Under the pieces are notes generated by a model that saw nothing but the letters and a program-made list of their open reading frames with translations, was not told where the DNA came from and did not search any database. Below are positions 44,733-55,598 of a DNA stretch of 64,000 nucleotides, piece after piece (position 1 is the first letter of the stretch; each line of letters begins with the position of its first letter). The position numbers and the translations under genes are program-made. Source of the DNA: Pectobacterium brasiliense (lineage in GTDB: Bacteria; Pseudomonadota; Gammaproteobacteria; Enterobacterales; Enterobacteriaceae); NCBI RefSeq assembly GCF_016950255.1, contig NZ_JACGFN010000002.1, positions 930,001 through 994,000 of the forward strand, written 5' to 3'.

Positions 44733-45572
44733 GTATATCGTCAGGAGCGCGACGACGACCACTAATACCAGCGTCACCTTTTTCGCCAGCGTCACAGCGG
44801 CTTTGGGCGTTTCCACAGGCTCAACGTGGGATTCACGCGCGAGAGAAAATTGGGCCAGTTGAGTCAACACCCAATACTGTGAACTGCGAGAATCCCCCAG
44901 CGAGGCGAACCAGGCAGGCAGTGCTTTCTCGCCGTGCCCCAGCAATGCGTAAGCGGCGCCCGCCAAACGTGCAGGGATCCAATCAAGCCAATGCAGTAAA
45001 CTATCGACGCCAGACTGCGCGCGCTCCAGCGGGGTGTGGTGGCGGGCAAGCCAGGTCTGTCTGGCGCGTAAAAATGCATACCCCGTCAGCGCAATCGGCC
45101 CGTAGGGTCCGGCAGCGATAAACCAGAACAGCGGCGCTAAATAAAACCGGAAATTTATCCACAGCAGCGCATTTTGCAGCTCTTTAAGTTGCTCTTCTTC
45201 TCCCGTGCCAACGGGCAGACCGTGAATCAGCGCCAGTTCAGCCGCCATTTCTCGGCTGGCATCCGCCTCGCCGCGCTGCGCCGCCTGCAAATAGCGCCGA
45301 TAGTGCTGACGGATTTCACCCGCACCAATGCACATCAGACTGATGACAATCCACAGCAAAAGAGAAATCAGGCCGAACAGAATGCCGCTCGTGAGCCATA
45401 GCAAGCCCGCTACGATGCTCATGCTGCAGAGCGTCAGGAACAGCGTTTGCAATAAAGACGGAGACGGCACATGCCGGAATACGACCTCAAGCCGATGATC
45501 GATCTGCCAGTGCTCGCCCTGTTTGAACAAGCGTTCCCATGCCAGCGTAAGCAACAGTGTAAACAGCGTCAT
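44718..45572 (-). CDS. ampE: AmpE, inner-membrane protein of the ampDE operon
   Basis: A 284-aa membrane protein with about four hydrophobic segments (start [20 protein letters not shown]), of the same length as E. coli AmpE. It is thought to be a sensory or accessory protein in the AmpD/AmpR beta-lactamase induction pathway; its molecular activity is not settled. Its ATG overlaps the ampD stop region (shared base 45572), so translation is coupled. Confidence 0.93.
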   Translation of the reverse strand: MTLFTLLLTLAWERLFKQGEHWQIDHRLEVVFRHVPSPSLLQTLFLTLCSMSIVAGLLWLTSGILFGLISLLLWIVISLMCIGAGEIRQHYRRYLQAAQRGEADASREMAAELALIHGLPVGTGEEEQLKELQNALLWINFRFYLAPLFWFIAAGPYGPIALTGYAFLRARQTWLARHHTPLERAQSGVDSLLHWLDWIPARLAGAAYALLGHGEKALPAWFASLGDSRSSQYWVLTQLAQFSLARESHVEPVETPKAAVTLAKKVTLVLVVVVALLTIYGALV

Positions 45573-46144
45573 TAATCCAGACTCCCTTTGTTCTCTGTCC
45601 CGCTTTCTTGTAGCAGACGATGATAACCGTCCCAGTCAAATGCCGGTCCGGGATCGGTTTTACGGCCCGGCGCGATGTCGCTGTGTCCGGTGATTCGCGA
45701 TAGCGTAATAGGATAGGCTCGCATTAACAGGCGTGTAATCGCAACCAGCGAGTGATACTGCTGCACGGTAAAAGGCAGCGTATCCGTTCCTTCCAGCTCA
45801 ATACCAATAGAAAAATCATTACAGCGTTCCCGGCCTTCAAACACCGAAACACCGGCATGCCAGGCACGCTGATCGAAAGGCACATACTGGGTGATTTGCC
45901 CATCGCGGCGAATCAGGCAGTGTGCCGCGACGCGTAAATGTGAAATATCGGCGAAATAAGGATGCGCAGTAGGATCCAACGTCGCCGTAAACAGTTGATC
46001 AATATACGGGCCGCCAAACTCACCGGGCGGCAGACTAATATTGTGGATCACCAGTAGGGAAGGCACCTCATCATTCGGGCGACCATCATAATGCGGTGAA
46101 GGCGTGTGTGTAATGTCGGATAACCAGCCATTTTCCAAAAGCAT
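45572..46144 (-). CDS. ampD: 1,6-anhydro-N-acetylmuramyl-L-alanine amidase
   Basis: AmpD (190 aa) cleaves the lactyl-amide bond of anhydromuropeptides in the cytoplasm during cell-wall recycling; its loss derepresses ampC. Zinc ligands are His in [16 protein letters not shown], and His and Asp in [20 protein letters not shown]. The start at 46144 (MLLENGWL) matches E. coli AmpD and has GAGG upstream. An open frame continues to 46261 with a repetitive FTPDI/FTPEI stretch, rejected as extension. In E. coli ampD is divergent from nadC; here tsx lies between them. Confidence 0.95.
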   Translation of the reverse strand: MLLENGWLSDITHTPSPHYDGRPNDEVPSLLVIHNISLPPGEFGGPYIDQLFTATLDPTAHPYFADISHLRVAAHCLIRRDGQITQYVPFDQRAWHAGVSVFEGRERCNDFSIGIELEGTDTLPFTVQQYHSLVAITRLLMRAYPITLSRITGHSDIAPGRKTDPGPAFDWDGYHRLLQESGTENKGSLD

Positions 46145-46418
46145 CGGCGATAACCTCGCATCGTATCGTTTGCCGGCTGAATCAGGCGAAAAATCAATTT
46201 CAGGAGTAAAAACAATGTCAGATATAAAAATAATGTCAGGTGTAAAACCCATTGTAGCCAAAAGGTCCTTGTATCCAAGATACCATGTTTCACGCCATGC
46301 TATCTATTCAACTGGATATCAATAGGTTTTACCGTTTTTTTCGTGATATTCCCGTCGCTTTCCTGCCTGAACGCAATCCCGATAATTTTTTAGTAAGGTG
46401 AAATTCCTAACACCATTA

Positions 46419-46434
46419 TGTGATTAAAATCACA
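46419..46434 (+). promoter_or_regulatory. CRP-cAMP site upstream of tsx
   Basis: TGTGA-TTAAAA-TCACA is a perfect match to the CRP core and extends as ATGTGAT/ATCACAT. It is about 170 bp before the tsx ATG. CRP (with CytR) controls tsx in E. coli. The rest of the 46145-46600 gap shows no gene. Confidence 0.85.
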
Positions 46435-46600
46435 TTACAAATGTAATGGCATAGCAAAAGGCAATCGTTTTCGTGCATTGCGTCTATTTTTACTTAAAAT
46501 GCATGACAAAATTATCTTCTGCTTTTTTTAGATATTACCAAAACTTATTTTGCGATCTTACGTACGACGTCAATAACGTCTCACACCTATGGTACTTAAC

Positions 46601-47461
46601 ATGAAAAAAACTTTCGCCGCAGGCGCTTTGCTCGCGCTGTCATGCTCAATGCCTGCTCTTGCCGACAGCAATAAAGCCGAATACCTGTCCGACTGGTGGC
46701 ACCAGAGCATTAACGTCGTCGGGAGCGCCCACACGCGTTTCGGGCCGCAACTGAACAGCACGACTTACCTGGAATACGAAGCCTTTGCGCGCAAAGACTG
46801 GTTCGATTTCTACGGCTACGCCGATGCGCCTAAGTTTTTTGGTGGCGATCCCGACAGCCGTGGCATTTGGGACAAAGGCTCTCCGCTGTTTGTCGAGATC
46901 GAACCACGCTTCTCCATTGATAAACTGACGGGAGCCGATCTGAGCTTTGGTCCGTTTAAAGAGTGGTACATCGCTAATAACGTTATTTACGATCAGGGTC
47001 GCAACAGCGGTTCACGCCAGAGCACCTGGTACATGGGCTTAGGTACCGATATTGATACCGGCACCGACCTGTCTCTCTCACTGAACGGCTATGCCAAATA
47101 CCAATGGCAGAACTACGGCGCCGCTAACGAAAACGAGTGGGATGGCTACCGTGTAAAAGTGAAATACTCTTACCCACTGGGTTCGATGTTGGGCGGCAAC
47201 GTCTCGTATATCAGCTTCACCAATTTCGATTTTGGCTCAGAACTGCGTGATAAATCGAACTCAAGCCGCACCAACAATTCCATTGCATCCAGCCATATTC
47301 TGGCGCTGGGCTATGACCACTGGCACTACTCTTTCGTCGCGCGTTATTTCCACAACGGCGGCCAATGGGCTGATGGCGCAGAACTCAATTTCGGCAAAGG
47401 CCCGTTTGAAGTGAAATCTACCGGCTGGGGCTACTACCTGGTCGTCGGTTACAACTTCTAA
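46601..47461 (+). CDS. tsx: Nucleoside-specific outer-membrane channel Tsx
   Basis: A 286-aa 12-stranded barrel for nucleoside uptake. A signal peptide ([20 protein letters not shown], cleavage after ALA) precedes the mature protein. [51 protein letters not shown] and the C-terminal YLVVGYNF match E. coli Tsx closely. ATG 46601 is used by homology; ATG 46589 would add four residues. Monocistronic with a strong hairpin after it. A CRP site lies upstream. Confidence 0.95.
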   Translation: MKKTFAAGALLALSCSMPALADSNKAEYLSDWWHQSINVVGSAHTRFGPQLNSTTYLEYEAFARKDWFDFYGYADAPKFFGGDPDSRGIWDKGSPLFVEIEPRFSIDKLTGADLSFGPFKEWYIANNVIYDQGRNSGSRQSTWYMGLGTDIDTGTDLSLSLNGYAKYQWQNYGAANENEWDGYRVKVKYSYPLGSMLGGNVSYISFTNFDFGSELRDKSNSSRTNNSIASSHILALGYDHWHYSFVARYFHNGGQWADGAELNFGKGPFEVKSTGWGYYLVVGYNF

Positions 47462-47472
47462 AATCGCCTCCG

Positions 47473-47506
47473 CTTTCCGGCGACCACGGATGTTCGCCGG
47501 AAAGTT
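47473..47506 (+). terminator. Terminator hairpin after tsx
   Basis: CTTTCCGGCGA / TCGCCGGAAAG is an 11-bp perfect stem with a 10-nt loop, 12 bp after the tsx stop. Only TTAAT follows, so U-tract support is modest. Confidence 0.65.
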
Positions 47507-47557
47507 AATAACAGTAACAGGTTGAATTGTAATAACTATTCATTCTGGATGTCCTGA

Positions 47558-48496
<939 letters not shown>

Positions 48497-48518
48497 CCGC
48501 TCTTCTATTTCTATCGGT

Positions 48519-48538
48519 GAGGTGCTATTTCGCACCTC
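48519..48538 (+). terminator. Terminator hairpin after nadC
   Basis: GAGGTGC / GCACCTC, 7-bp perfect stem with a 6-nt loop, 22 bp after the nadC stop, followed by a pyrimidine-rich GTTCTCC. Weak T-run. The gap 48539-48823 before ppdD shows no gene. Confidence 0.5.
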
Positions 48539-48823
48539 GTTCTCCTCTCGACATCTCATCCTCTCGCACACCACCGTAACAACACAAACGACAAATCCCG
48601 CGCGGACTTCCTGTCCCGACAGCGTGAAAAATTGCGTCTCTGCTCGCAAAAAATTTTCAATCCTCTGCAAGTCCACTCAAAACATGTCGTAGCGCTTTCC
48701 TGTTTCGCATTTCCCTGCTCGTCAGCCTTCGCTCCCTTTTCTATGCTGCCGCCATCCGTATGGATTTATGTACCGCAACATTTATGCGCCACAAAATTTA
48801 TATGCAACAACAGGGAAATCAAC

Positions 48824-49270
48824 ATGGCAACACAACAAGGATTTACGCTGATTGAGCTGATGATCGTTATTGCGATCGTCGCCATCCTCAGTGCTATTGG
48901 CGTACCGGCTTATCAGGGCTATCTGCAAAAAGCAGCGCTAACGGACATGCTGCAGACGATGGTGTCTTATAAAACACCGGTTGATCTCTGTGGTCTGGAA
49001 AATGCCGCGTTTACGGCCTGCAATGCAGGTAATCAGGGAATTCCGGGTAGCAGATCCTCACGCTATGTCAGCGCCGTTAGCGTCGCTCAAGGCGTGATTA
49101 CGCTAACGGGCCAATCCACTCTGCAAGGGCTGCAAGTTATTCTGACGCCAACGTGGGATAGAGAAACCGGCGCTTCACGTTGGACGAAAAGCTGCGCCAC
49201 GGATGACAGTACAGAGAGCCTGCAATCCGCCTGTCAGGACGTTTTCCGTTTCGATAATACGGCAGGCTAA
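48824..49270 (+). CDS. ppdD: Type IV major pilin, prepilin PpdD
   Basis: A 148-aa prepilin. A six-residue leader ending in Gly is followed by FTLIELMIVIAIVAILSAIG, the class IVa N-methylated helix with Glu5 of the mature protein; prepilin peptidase cleaves between Gly and Phe. The globular part has four Cys and ends in DVFRFDNTAG, as in E. coli PpdD. ATG 48824 follows CAGGGAAATC. First gene of ppdD-hofB-hofC (2 bp to hofB), encoding pilin, assembly ATPase and platform protein; the secretin, minor pilins and retraction ATPase are not in the window. Likely role: a type IV or competence pilus. Confidence 0.93.
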   Translation: MATQQGFTLIELMIVIAIVAILSAIGVPAYQGYLQKAALTDMLQTMVSYKTPVDLCGLENAAFTACNAGNQGIPGSRSSRYVSAVSVAQGVITLTGQSTLQGLQVILTPTWDRETGASRWTKSCATDDSTESLQSACQDVFRFDNTAG

Positions 49271-49272
49271 TC

Positions 49273-50769
49273 ATGACAGACTCCTCCTTCTCCTCCGAGC
49301 ATACGCTCAGCGAATTACAGACGCTGTGCCGACGTTATCAGGCATTGTTGCTCAGTCTCGATGAACAAACGCTATCGGTCGCCGTCACGGCCTCCCCTTC
49401 TGCGGAGATGATTGCCGCGCTGCGTTTCGCCAGCAATCGCCGCATTATGGTGGAACAGTGGCCACAGGCCAGAATGGAACAGCAGCTTAACCCGGTGAAC
49501 GCCGTTGCCGAGCCCGCAGAAACCTACCATGCCAGCACTTATGCCAACACTCATAACAATATTCATAACAACAGCACAGGGCAGCAGGATCATGACGACG
49601 ACTCCCCTGTTGCACAATTTATCCATCAAACACTACGTCTCGCGGTTCAGCGTCGCGCTTCTGATATCCACTTTGAGCCATTACTGGACGGCTATCGCGT
49701 CCGACTACGCATTGACGGCGTGCTACAAGCCATATCCGCACCGCCGCCCGAACTGACAAACCGTATTACCGCACGGTTGAAAATCATGAGTAAGTTGAAC
49801 ATCGCTGAACGGCGACTGCCGCAGGACGGCCAATTCAGCCTTACGCTGGATCAACAAGCCTATTCATTACGTATCGCTACGCTGCCCGTACAACAAGGCG
49901 AAAAAATCGTACTGCGTATTCTGCAAACGCACCAGCAGGAGCTGGCACTGGATAAACTCGGGCTCACCGCAAAGGCGTTACAGCAGGTGATTAGCGTGCT
50001 GAGCGCCTCACAGGGAATGCTGTTAGTCACAGGCCCAACGGGCAGTGGAAAAACCGTCACGCTTTACAGCGCGATACGCTGGCTAAACGAGTGCAGCCGC
50101 AATATCTGTAGCGTGGAAGATCCGGTCGAAATTCCCTTGCAGGGCATCAACCAAACGGCAGTCAATCCCAAAGCCGAACTGGGCTTTGGCCGAATTTTAC
50201 GAGCGCTGCTGCGACAGGATCCAGACGTCATTATGATCGGTGAAATCCGTGACGCTGAAACCGCAGAAATTGCGGTAAAAGCCGCACAAACCGGCCATCT
50301 GGTCATGTCCACACTGCATACCAATTCTGCCGTAGAAACGTTAACTCGCCTCAGTCATCTGGGCATCCCCGGTTACCTGTTAGCGGCGGCGCTAAAACTC
50401 ATCATTGCCCAACGCCTTGTACGCCGGTTATGCCCACACTGTAAAACCCCAGAAGAACCGCTACTTTCACTACCAAACGACGTATGGCAAGGGCCACTGC
50501 AACATTGGCAAGCCCGCGGCTGTAGCCACTGTTTTTCTGGCTACTATGGTCGCGTCGCGCTCTATGAATTGTTGCCTATCACGCCAGATTTTCAGGCAGC
50601 GCTAGCGGGCAACACCAGCACAGTGGAATTATCTGCACTCTCTCGCCATTCCGGTTTTCCAACCTTGCTGGCCGCGGGGCTTGAGTTGGTCAACGACGGC
50701 CTGACCTCACTGGCTGAAGTCTACCGTGTGGTGGGCGATGAGCGGTCAATGAATCAGGAGGCGAAATGA
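49273..50769 (+). CDS. hofB: Type IV pilus assembly ATPase (GspE/PilB family)
   Basis: A 498-aa secretion ATPase that drives pilin assembly from the cytoplasmic face. Walker A is GPTGSGKT, Walker B LRQDPDVIMIGEIRD, and a His box follows (AAQTGHLVMSTLHTNSA). A zinc tetracysteine is visible as CPHC and CSHC in the C-terminal domain. The N-terminal domain (first ~110 residues) is less conserved and contains a His/Asn-rich stretch (HASTYANTHNNIHNNSTG). It overlaps hofC by 4 bp (ATGA). Confidence 0.92.
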   Translation: MTDSSFSSEHTLSELQTLCRRYQALLLSLDEQTLSVAVTASPSAEMIAALRFASNRRIMVEQWPQARMEQQLNPVNAVAEPAETYHASTYANTHNNIHNNSTGQQDHDDDSPVAQFIHQTLRLAVQRRASDIHFEPLLDGYRVRLRIDGVLQAISAPPPELTNRITARLKIMSKLNIAERRLPQDGQFSLTLDQQAYSLRIATLPVQQGEKIVLRILQTHQQELALDKLGLTAKALQQVISVLSASQGMLLVTGPTGSGKTVTLYSAIRWLNECSRNICSVEDPVEIPLQGINQTAVNPKAELGFGRILRALLRQDPDVIMIGEIRDAETAEIAVKAAQTGHLVMSTLHTNSAVETLTRLSHLGIPGYLLAAALKLIIAQRLVRRLCPHCKTPEEPLLSLPNDVWQGPLQHWQARGCSHCFSGYYGRVALYELLPITPDFQAALAGNTSTVELSALSRHSGFPTLLAAGLELVNDGLTSLAEVYRVVGDERSMNQEAK

Positions 50770-51971
50770 GACTACAGCGCTTATATCACTGGCAGGGCAT
50801 CACGTCCGAGGGCGAATTTATCGATGGAGAACTCATTAGCACACATCGCCAGCACGCCTATGCCAGCCTGATTGCACAGGGCTACCAGCCGCTTCTCGTA
50901 AAAGCCGGCCATTACCTGTCGCTACGCTACTGGAAACGTGAACAGCTAGGCGAGTCAATCAAACAGCTTGCGGCCCTGCTACAAGCCGGATTGCCACTGC
51001 TAGAAGCATTAAAACTGGTGTCGGAACAGCACGATCGCCCCGGCTGGCGCTGCGTATTACGGGATGTTCGTACCCACGTTGCTCAGGGAAGCTCGCTGTC
51101 TGAGGCACTACAGGAATATCCTCACATCTTTCCCGTTCTGTATCGCTCCCTCATTGCCGTCGGCGAGCTAACCGGCAAGCTGGACGCATGCTGCCTACAG
51201 CTCGCCCAGCAGCAAGAAAAACAGTCCAGGCTGCAACAGAAAGTCATCAAAGCGTTACGTTACCCCTGCTTTGTTTTAGCAATCGCCATGCTGGTCAGCA
51301 TGATGATGTTAACGCTGGTTCTGCCCGAGTTTGCGACGCTCTATTCCTCGTTCGATACGCCGTTGCCGTGGTTTACCCGTCAGTTGCTTTATCTGGCAGA
51401 AATCATATCTGACTACGGACTGATTGGGTTGCTGATGCTTAGCTGCCTGATGGTGGGGTACGCCCGCTTGAGGCAGAAACGGCCATTGTGGAAGACCCGA
51501 GAGCAAGAATGGCTGCTGAAGCTTCCTATCGTATCCAGCCTGTTACGCGGTAAATCGCTGAACCAGATATTCCATATTCTGGCTATGACGCAACATGCTG
51601 GCTTAACGCTCCCAGAAGGGCTGGATGCCGCTGCGACGATCCGTCACCCACTTTATCAGGCTGCAATTCAACAGATACAGGCGCAGCTGCATCAGGGGAT
51701 ATCGCTATACCATGCCACACAGCATCACGCCGTACTGTTCCCCGTGCCCTGTCCGCAACTGATCCGCGTGGGAGAAGAAACCGGTGCGTTGGATGCGATC
51801 TTTACGCAACTGGCAGAATGGCATGAGGGTCGCGTACAACAGCAGGCAGACATGCTGACACAAACGCTGGAACCGTTGCTGATGATGGTCGTCGGGGGAA
51901 TGGTCGGGGCGCTGGTGATTGGCATGTATTTGCCTATCTTCCAGTTGGGGAATGTATTGGCCGGTGCCTGA
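50766..51971 (+). CDS. hofC: Type IV pilus inner-membrane platform protein (GspF/PilC family)
   Basis: A 401-aa protein with two T2SF domains (residues about 65-190 and 265-390) and three membrane helices (VLAIAMLVSMMMLTLVLPEF, LIGLLMLSCLMVGYA, MMVVGGMVGALVIGMY). Conserved platform motifs include LAALLQAGLPLLEALK and LAMTQHAGLTLPEGL in matching positions of the two domains, and VGEETGALD. It works with HofB and PpdD. Last gene of this operon. Confidence 0.92.
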   Translation: MRLQRLYHWQGITSEGEFIDGELISTHRQHAYASLIAQGYQPLLVKAGHYLSLRYWKREQLGESIKQLAALLQAGLPLLEALKLVSEQHDRPGWRCVLRDVRTHVAQGSSLSEALQEYPHIFPVLYRSLIAVGELTGKLDACCLQLAQQQEKQSRLQQKVIKALRYPCFVLAIAMLVSMMMLTLVLPEFATLYSSFDTPLPWFTRQLLYLAEIISDYGLIGLLMLSCLMVGYARLRQKRPLWKTREQEWLLKLPIVSSLLRGKSLNQIFHILAMTQHAGLTLPEGLDAAATIRHPLYQAAIQQIQAQLHQGISLYHATQHHAVLFPVPCPQLIRVGEETGALDAIFTQLAEWHEGRVQQQADMLTQTLEPLLMMVVGGMVGALVIGMYLPIFQLGNVLAGA

Positions 51972-51976
51972 ACCGA

Positions 51977-52010
51977 CCAATACAACATACAAACCAATGC
52001 AACATACAAA
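51977..52010 (+). repeat. 17-bp tandem duplication after hofC
   Basis: Two copies of CCAATRCAACATACAAA lie back to back (51977-51993, 51994-52010), differing at one base. They sit just after the hofC stop, upstream of the guaC 3' end. Function unknown; no terminator seen here. Confidence 0.75.
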
Positions 52011-52079
52011 CAGCGACAAACTACGCCGTATGCACCGCCGCTAACAGCGGACGGAAATGATGGCGCGTAACGGCGGCGA

Positions 52080-53120
52080 TTACCCGTTGAAAATACGGTT
52101 TTCCTGCTCGGCCACGCGGATAAACGTTGTACGCTTTGTCAGCTCTTTCAAACGAGATGCACCAACATAGGTACAGGCCGAGCGCAAGCCACCAAGAATA
52201 TCGCGCACGGTATTGTCTACCGGACCGCGCAGAGGCAACTTCACAGTTTTTCCTTCTGCAGCACGGTACTCCGCCACACCACCAACGTGACGCTCCATCG
52301 CGGATGCGGAACTCATGCCGTAGAACAGCATCATTTTCTCTCCGTTTTCTTCCACGATGGTGCCTTCACATTCATCATGCCCTGCCAACATACCGCCCAG
52401 CATGACGAAATCGGCTCCGCCGCCAAATGCTTTCGCGACATCGCCCGGCATGGCGCACCCGCCGTCGCTCACGATTTGCCCACCGAGACCATGTGCGGCG
52501 TCAGCGCATTCGATCACAGCAGAAAGCTGAGGATAGCCAACTCCCGTTTTAACGCGTGTTGTGCAGACAGAACCGGGGCCAATGCCAACTTTCACGATGT
52601 CCGCACCGGAGAGAATCAGTTCTTCCACCATTTCGCCAGTCACAACGTTTCCTGCACAGATGACCTTATCCGGGCAGGCCTCGCGTGCTTTTTGCAGGAA
52701 CGTGACAAAGTGCTCGGAATAGCCATTGGCGACATCGATACAGATAAATTTCAGCTCAGGCGACAGCGCCAAGATTTGCTTTAACTTGATGAAATCAGCC
52801 TCAGATGTCCCAGTCGAGACCATCACATGGCGCAGCACCGATGCCGGTGTGCGTTGCACAAACTGAGACCATTGTTCGACAGAGTAGTGTTTATGCACAG
52901 CCGTCAGAACATCAAAAGAGGCCAGGACTTCCGCCATACTAAACGTACCCACGGTATCCATATTGGCTGCGATAATCGGTACGCCGGACCAGTTGCCGCC
53001 GGCATGGAGGAAGGTGAATTGACGTTCCAGTTCAACGTCGGAGCGGCTTTTCAGCGTCGAACGCTTTGGCCGGATGAGAACGTCTTTAAAGCCTAACTTT
53101 AAATCTTCTTCAATACGCAT
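52080..53120 (-). CDS. guaC: GMP reductase
   Basis: GuaC (346 aa) reductively deaminates GMP to IMP with NADPH for purine interconversion. The IMPDH/GMPR barrel shows [16 protein letters not shown], the active-site Cys loop [30 protein letters not shown] and [10 protein letters not shown]. The start at 53120 ([11 protein letters not shown]) matches E. coli; an upstream ATG at 53153 is rejected. Divergent from coaE, as in E. coli. Confidence 0.95.
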   Translation of the reverse strand: MRIEEDLKLGFKDVLIRPKRSTLKSRSDVELERQFTFLHAGGNWSGVPIIAANMDTVGTFSMAEVLASFDVLTAVHKHYSVEQWSQFVQRTPASVLRHVMVSTGTSEADFIKLKQILALSPELKFICIDVANGYSEHFVTFLQKAREACPDKVICAGNVVTGEMVEELILSGADIVKVGIGPGSVCTTRVKTGVGYPQLSAVIECADAAHGLGGQIVSDGGCAMPGDVAKAFGGGADFVMLGGMLAGHDECEGTIVEENGEKMMLFYGMSSASAMERHVGGVAEYRAAEGKTVKLPLRGPVDNTVRDILGGLRSACTYVGASRLKELTKRTTFIRVAEQENRIFNG

Positions 53121-53414
53121 GAGGTTCGAGTTCCTGGTTAGTGACGGCAGCATACTCAGTATCGTTACTGAGCATAATCATTTCTGAAAAAATAATAGCC
53201 CTTTACCAGTGACGTTATCATACGCAGGAATAATCCTGCGGCAAGACTGCGATTTTCACTTTATTTGGGATAAAATCAGAGAAATTTACCTATCACCCAG
53301 CAAAGTGATAACGTGAAGCACACTGCGGTTGATACCTGATTGACTTCAGGGGGACGGGAAGATATTCCTCACCCTTGAAAATAGTAGAAATGTTAACTTT
53401 TCAACACGGGTGCA
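53121..53414. promoter_or_regulatory. guaC-coaE divergent intergenic region
   Basis: No gene is seen. It holds a small hairpin (CGCAGGA-ATAA-TCCTGCG, 53223-53240) and an AT-rich stretch near 53260-53280 that could hold promoter elements. In E. coli guaC is controlled by nucleotide levels; no clear PurR site is visible here. Confidence 0.4.
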
Positions 53415-54041
53415 ATGACATACATCGTAGCCTTAACGGGCGGTATCGGCAGCGGAAAAAGCACCGTAGCCGATGAATTTGCCAAATTAGGGGCCTCCAT
53501 CGTTGATGCGGATATCATCGCGCGTCAGGTAGTCGAGCCCGGGGAACCCGCACTGGATGCCATCAGGCTCCGGTTTGGCGACGCTATGCTCAATACTGAT
53601 GGTTCATTGAACCGTGCCGCACTACGCCAGCGGATTTTTTCCTCACCAGAGGAGAAACAGTGGCTGAATAATTTACTCCATCCGTTGATCCACCAAGAAA
53701 CACAGGCCCAGTTTCAGGCTGCATCCGCACCGTACATTCTGTGGGTCGTCCCTTTACTGGTGGAGAATGGTTTACAACAGCGGGCACAGCGTATTCTGGT
53801 CGTTGATGTAGACAAAGAAACACAGCTTGCACGTACGCTGGCCCGCGATGGCATCAGCCAGCAACAAGCAGAAAACATACTGGCAGCACAGGCTACCCGA
53901 GAACAGCGCCTGGCTTATGCCGATGATATTATTGATAACAGTCGCTGCCCAAACGAGCTGGCTCCACAGGTTGCGGAATTACACCGCCAGTACCTGGAGC
54001 TTGCCGCCTCCGCAGCCGACAGGATGACTAAGAATGAGTGA
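53415..54041 (+). CDS. coaE: Dephospho-CoA kinase
   Basis: CoaE (208 aa) phosphorylates the 3'-hydroxyl of dephospho-CoA, last step of CoA synthesis. The P-loop is GGIGSGKST at the N-terminus, followed by [13 protein letters not shown] and the lid region [16 protein letters not shown]. Length agrees with E. coli CoaE (206 aa). Its 3' end overlaps zapD by 8 bp, so the two are coupled. Confidence 0.95.
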   Translation: MTYIVALTGGIGSGKSTVADEFAKLGASIVDADIIARQVVEPGEPALDAIRLRFGDAMLNTDGSLNRAALRQRIFSSPEEKQWLNNLLHPLIHQETQAQFQAASAPYILWVVPLLVENGLQQRAQRILVVDVDKETQLARTLARDGISQQQAENILAAQATREQRLAYADDIIDNSRCPNELAPQVAELHRQYLELAASAADRMTKNE

Positions 54042-54786
54042 CGCCCCCTCAACGATTTTATTCGAATACCCGCTGAACGAAAAAACACGTACCTGGTTGC
54101 GTATCGAATCATTATTGCAGCAGTTACATCAAAACCACTCCCTGACCGATATGGGAGGCGCTCTAACATTTTTTCGTGCTATCGCCGAACTGCTCGATGT
54201 GCTGGAACGTGGAGATGTCCGTACCGAGCTACTGAAAGAACTCGAGCGGCAACAGCAAAAACTGCTGCAATGGAGTGATGTACCGGGCGTTGACATGGAA
54301 CGCATCCATACGTTGAGACGCCAGTTGAAAGATCTGGCCAGTACGTTGATGGCCGCACCACGAATGGGACAGTTTTTACGGGAAGATCGCCTGATTGGCA
54401 TGGTACGCCAGCGGCTTGGTATTCCCGGCGGGTGCTGTAGTTTCGATCTGCCCACTTTGCATAGCTGGCTGCACCAGCCTCAGGAACTGCGTGAGAAATT
54501 GGTTTCCGGCTGGCTTAACTCCTTATCGCCGCTCAAACAAGCCTTGGACATGATCTTGGAACTGATCCGCCATTCTGGCACGTTCCGCCCGCAGACCAGC
54601 CTGAACGGTTTTTTTCAGGACAATGCCTCCGATGCTGATCTGCTACGTTTGCGCCTTGAACAGGTACATCAGCTCTATCCGCAGATATCTGGCCATAAGA
54701 CACGCTATGCCATCCGTTTTCTGCCATTAGATAGCGAAAACGGCCACATCCCTCCGCGTTTAACCTTTGAACTGGCCTGCTGCTAG
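54034..54786 (+). CDS. zapD: Cell division protein ZapD
   Basis: ZapD (250 aa) crosslinks FtsZ filaments and promotes Z-ring bundling. The sequence begins [20 protein letters not shown] and contains [16 protein letters not shown] and PCSFDLP-like [18 protein letters not shown], as in the E. coli protein (formerly YacF, 247 aa). It lies in the conserved coaE-zapD-yacG order. Confidence 0.94.
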   Translation: MSDAPSTILFEYPLNEKTRTWLRIESLLQQLHQNHSLTDMGGALTFFRAIAELLDVLERGDVRTELLKELERQQQKLLQWSDVPGVDMERIHTLRRQLKDLASTLMAAPRMGQFLREDRLIGMVRQRLGIPGGCCSFDLPTLHSWLHQPQELREKLVSGWLNSLSPLKQALDMILELIRHSGTFRPQTSLNGFFQDNASDADLLRLRLEQVHQLYPQISGHKTRYAIRFLPLDSENGHIPPRLTFELACC

Positions 54787-54860
54787 AGTCAGCCCTGACA
54801 GACAGAAATGTGTTAAGTAACAAATATGTGTTACGTACCAAATAGAGTGAAAAGAATCTT

Positions 54861-55055
54861 ATGACAGCAGAAATTACGACGGTAAAGTGCCCAACCTGCA
54901 AGCAGGCAGTCATCTGGGATGAAACCAGCATCTATCGCCCATTTTGCAGCAAGCGTTGTCAGCTCATCGATTTGGGAGAATGGGCTGATGAAGAAAAGCG
55001 CATTCCAAGTGATGATATGGTTTCTGATAGTGAAGACTGGAGCGAAACGCGCTAA
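54861..55055 (+). CDS. yacG: DNA gyrase inhibitor YacG (zinc-binding)
   Basis: A 64-aa protein with a CPTC ... CSKRC zinc finger (four Cys, C2C2 type) and an acidic C-terminal tail. In E. coli YacG binds GyrB and inhibits its DNA binding. ATG 54861 lies about 75 bp after zapD. The following 55056-55113 stretch up to the convergent mutT shows no clear terminator. Confidence 0.93.
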   Translation: MTAEITTVKCPTCKQAVIWDETSIYRPFCSKRCQLIDLGEWADEEKRIPSDDMVSDSEDWSETR

Positions 55056-55113
55056 CGGCCACGTTTCGCCACTCTAGTTTTCGGGCAGGGGCTTTCAGAC
55101 AGGTAAAGCTAGA

Positions 55114-55509
55114 TTAAAGCGATTTCAGCCAGCGGATCATCTCCGCATTCGCTGGCGGAAACTCGTCCTCACGTAATTCTTCTACGCTCACCCAGCGAGA
55201 TTCCTGACCTTCCCGACCATAGGGTTCCCCCTGCCACGTTTCAACCAGAAAGAAATGAAGCGTGATGATTCTCTCCGGCGTAGAAAACGTTTTGTCGTTT
55301 AGCGGCTGTGGTGCGCTGGCTTCGATGCCCGTTTCTTCACGCAGTTCACGAATCAGCGCCTGCTCTGGCGTTTCGCCTTCTTCAACTTTACCGCCGGGAA
55401 ATTCCCACATCCCTGCCATATGAACGCCATCGGGGCGGCGAGCAATGAAATATTGCTGCTCCGCATTGCGGATGATGCCGACCGCGACGGATAACTGTTT
55501 TTGCGTCAT
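55114..55509 (-). CDS. mutT: 8-oxo-dGTP diphosphatase MutT
   Basis: MutT (131 aa) hydrolyses 8-oxo-dGTP and prevents A:T to C:G mutations. The Nudix box is complete: GGKVEEGETPEQALIRELRE followed by ETGI. Start 55509 (MTQKQLSVAVGIIRN) matches E. coli and has TAGGAAG upstream; an ATG at 55572 lies beyond the secA terminator. Downstream of secA as in E. coli. Confidence 0.95.
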   Translation of the reverse strand: MTQKQLSVAVGIIRNAEQQYFIARRPDGVHMAGMWEFPGGKVEEGETPEQALIRELREETGIEASAPQPLNDKTFSTPERIITLHFFLVETWQGEPYGREGQESRWVSVEELREDEFPPANAEMIRWLKSL

Positions 55510-55537
55510 GACACTTCCTATCAGATTCTTATCAAGT

Positions 55538-55559
55538 AAAAGGCGGTCAATGACCGCCC
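55538..55559 (-). terminator. Rho-independent terminator of secM-secA
   Basis: On the minus strand GGCGGTC, ATT loop, GACCGCC, then TTTT. It lies between secA and mutT. Confidence 0.75.
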
Positions 55560-55598
55560 TTGTACTTATCACATACTAATCACTGGATCAGCAGTCAA

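Noticed and set aside
46145..46261. 39-codon N-terminal extension of ampD
   Set aside because: The start at 46144 matches E. coli AmpD and has a good ribosome-binding site; the extension is repetitive and unlike any AmpD.
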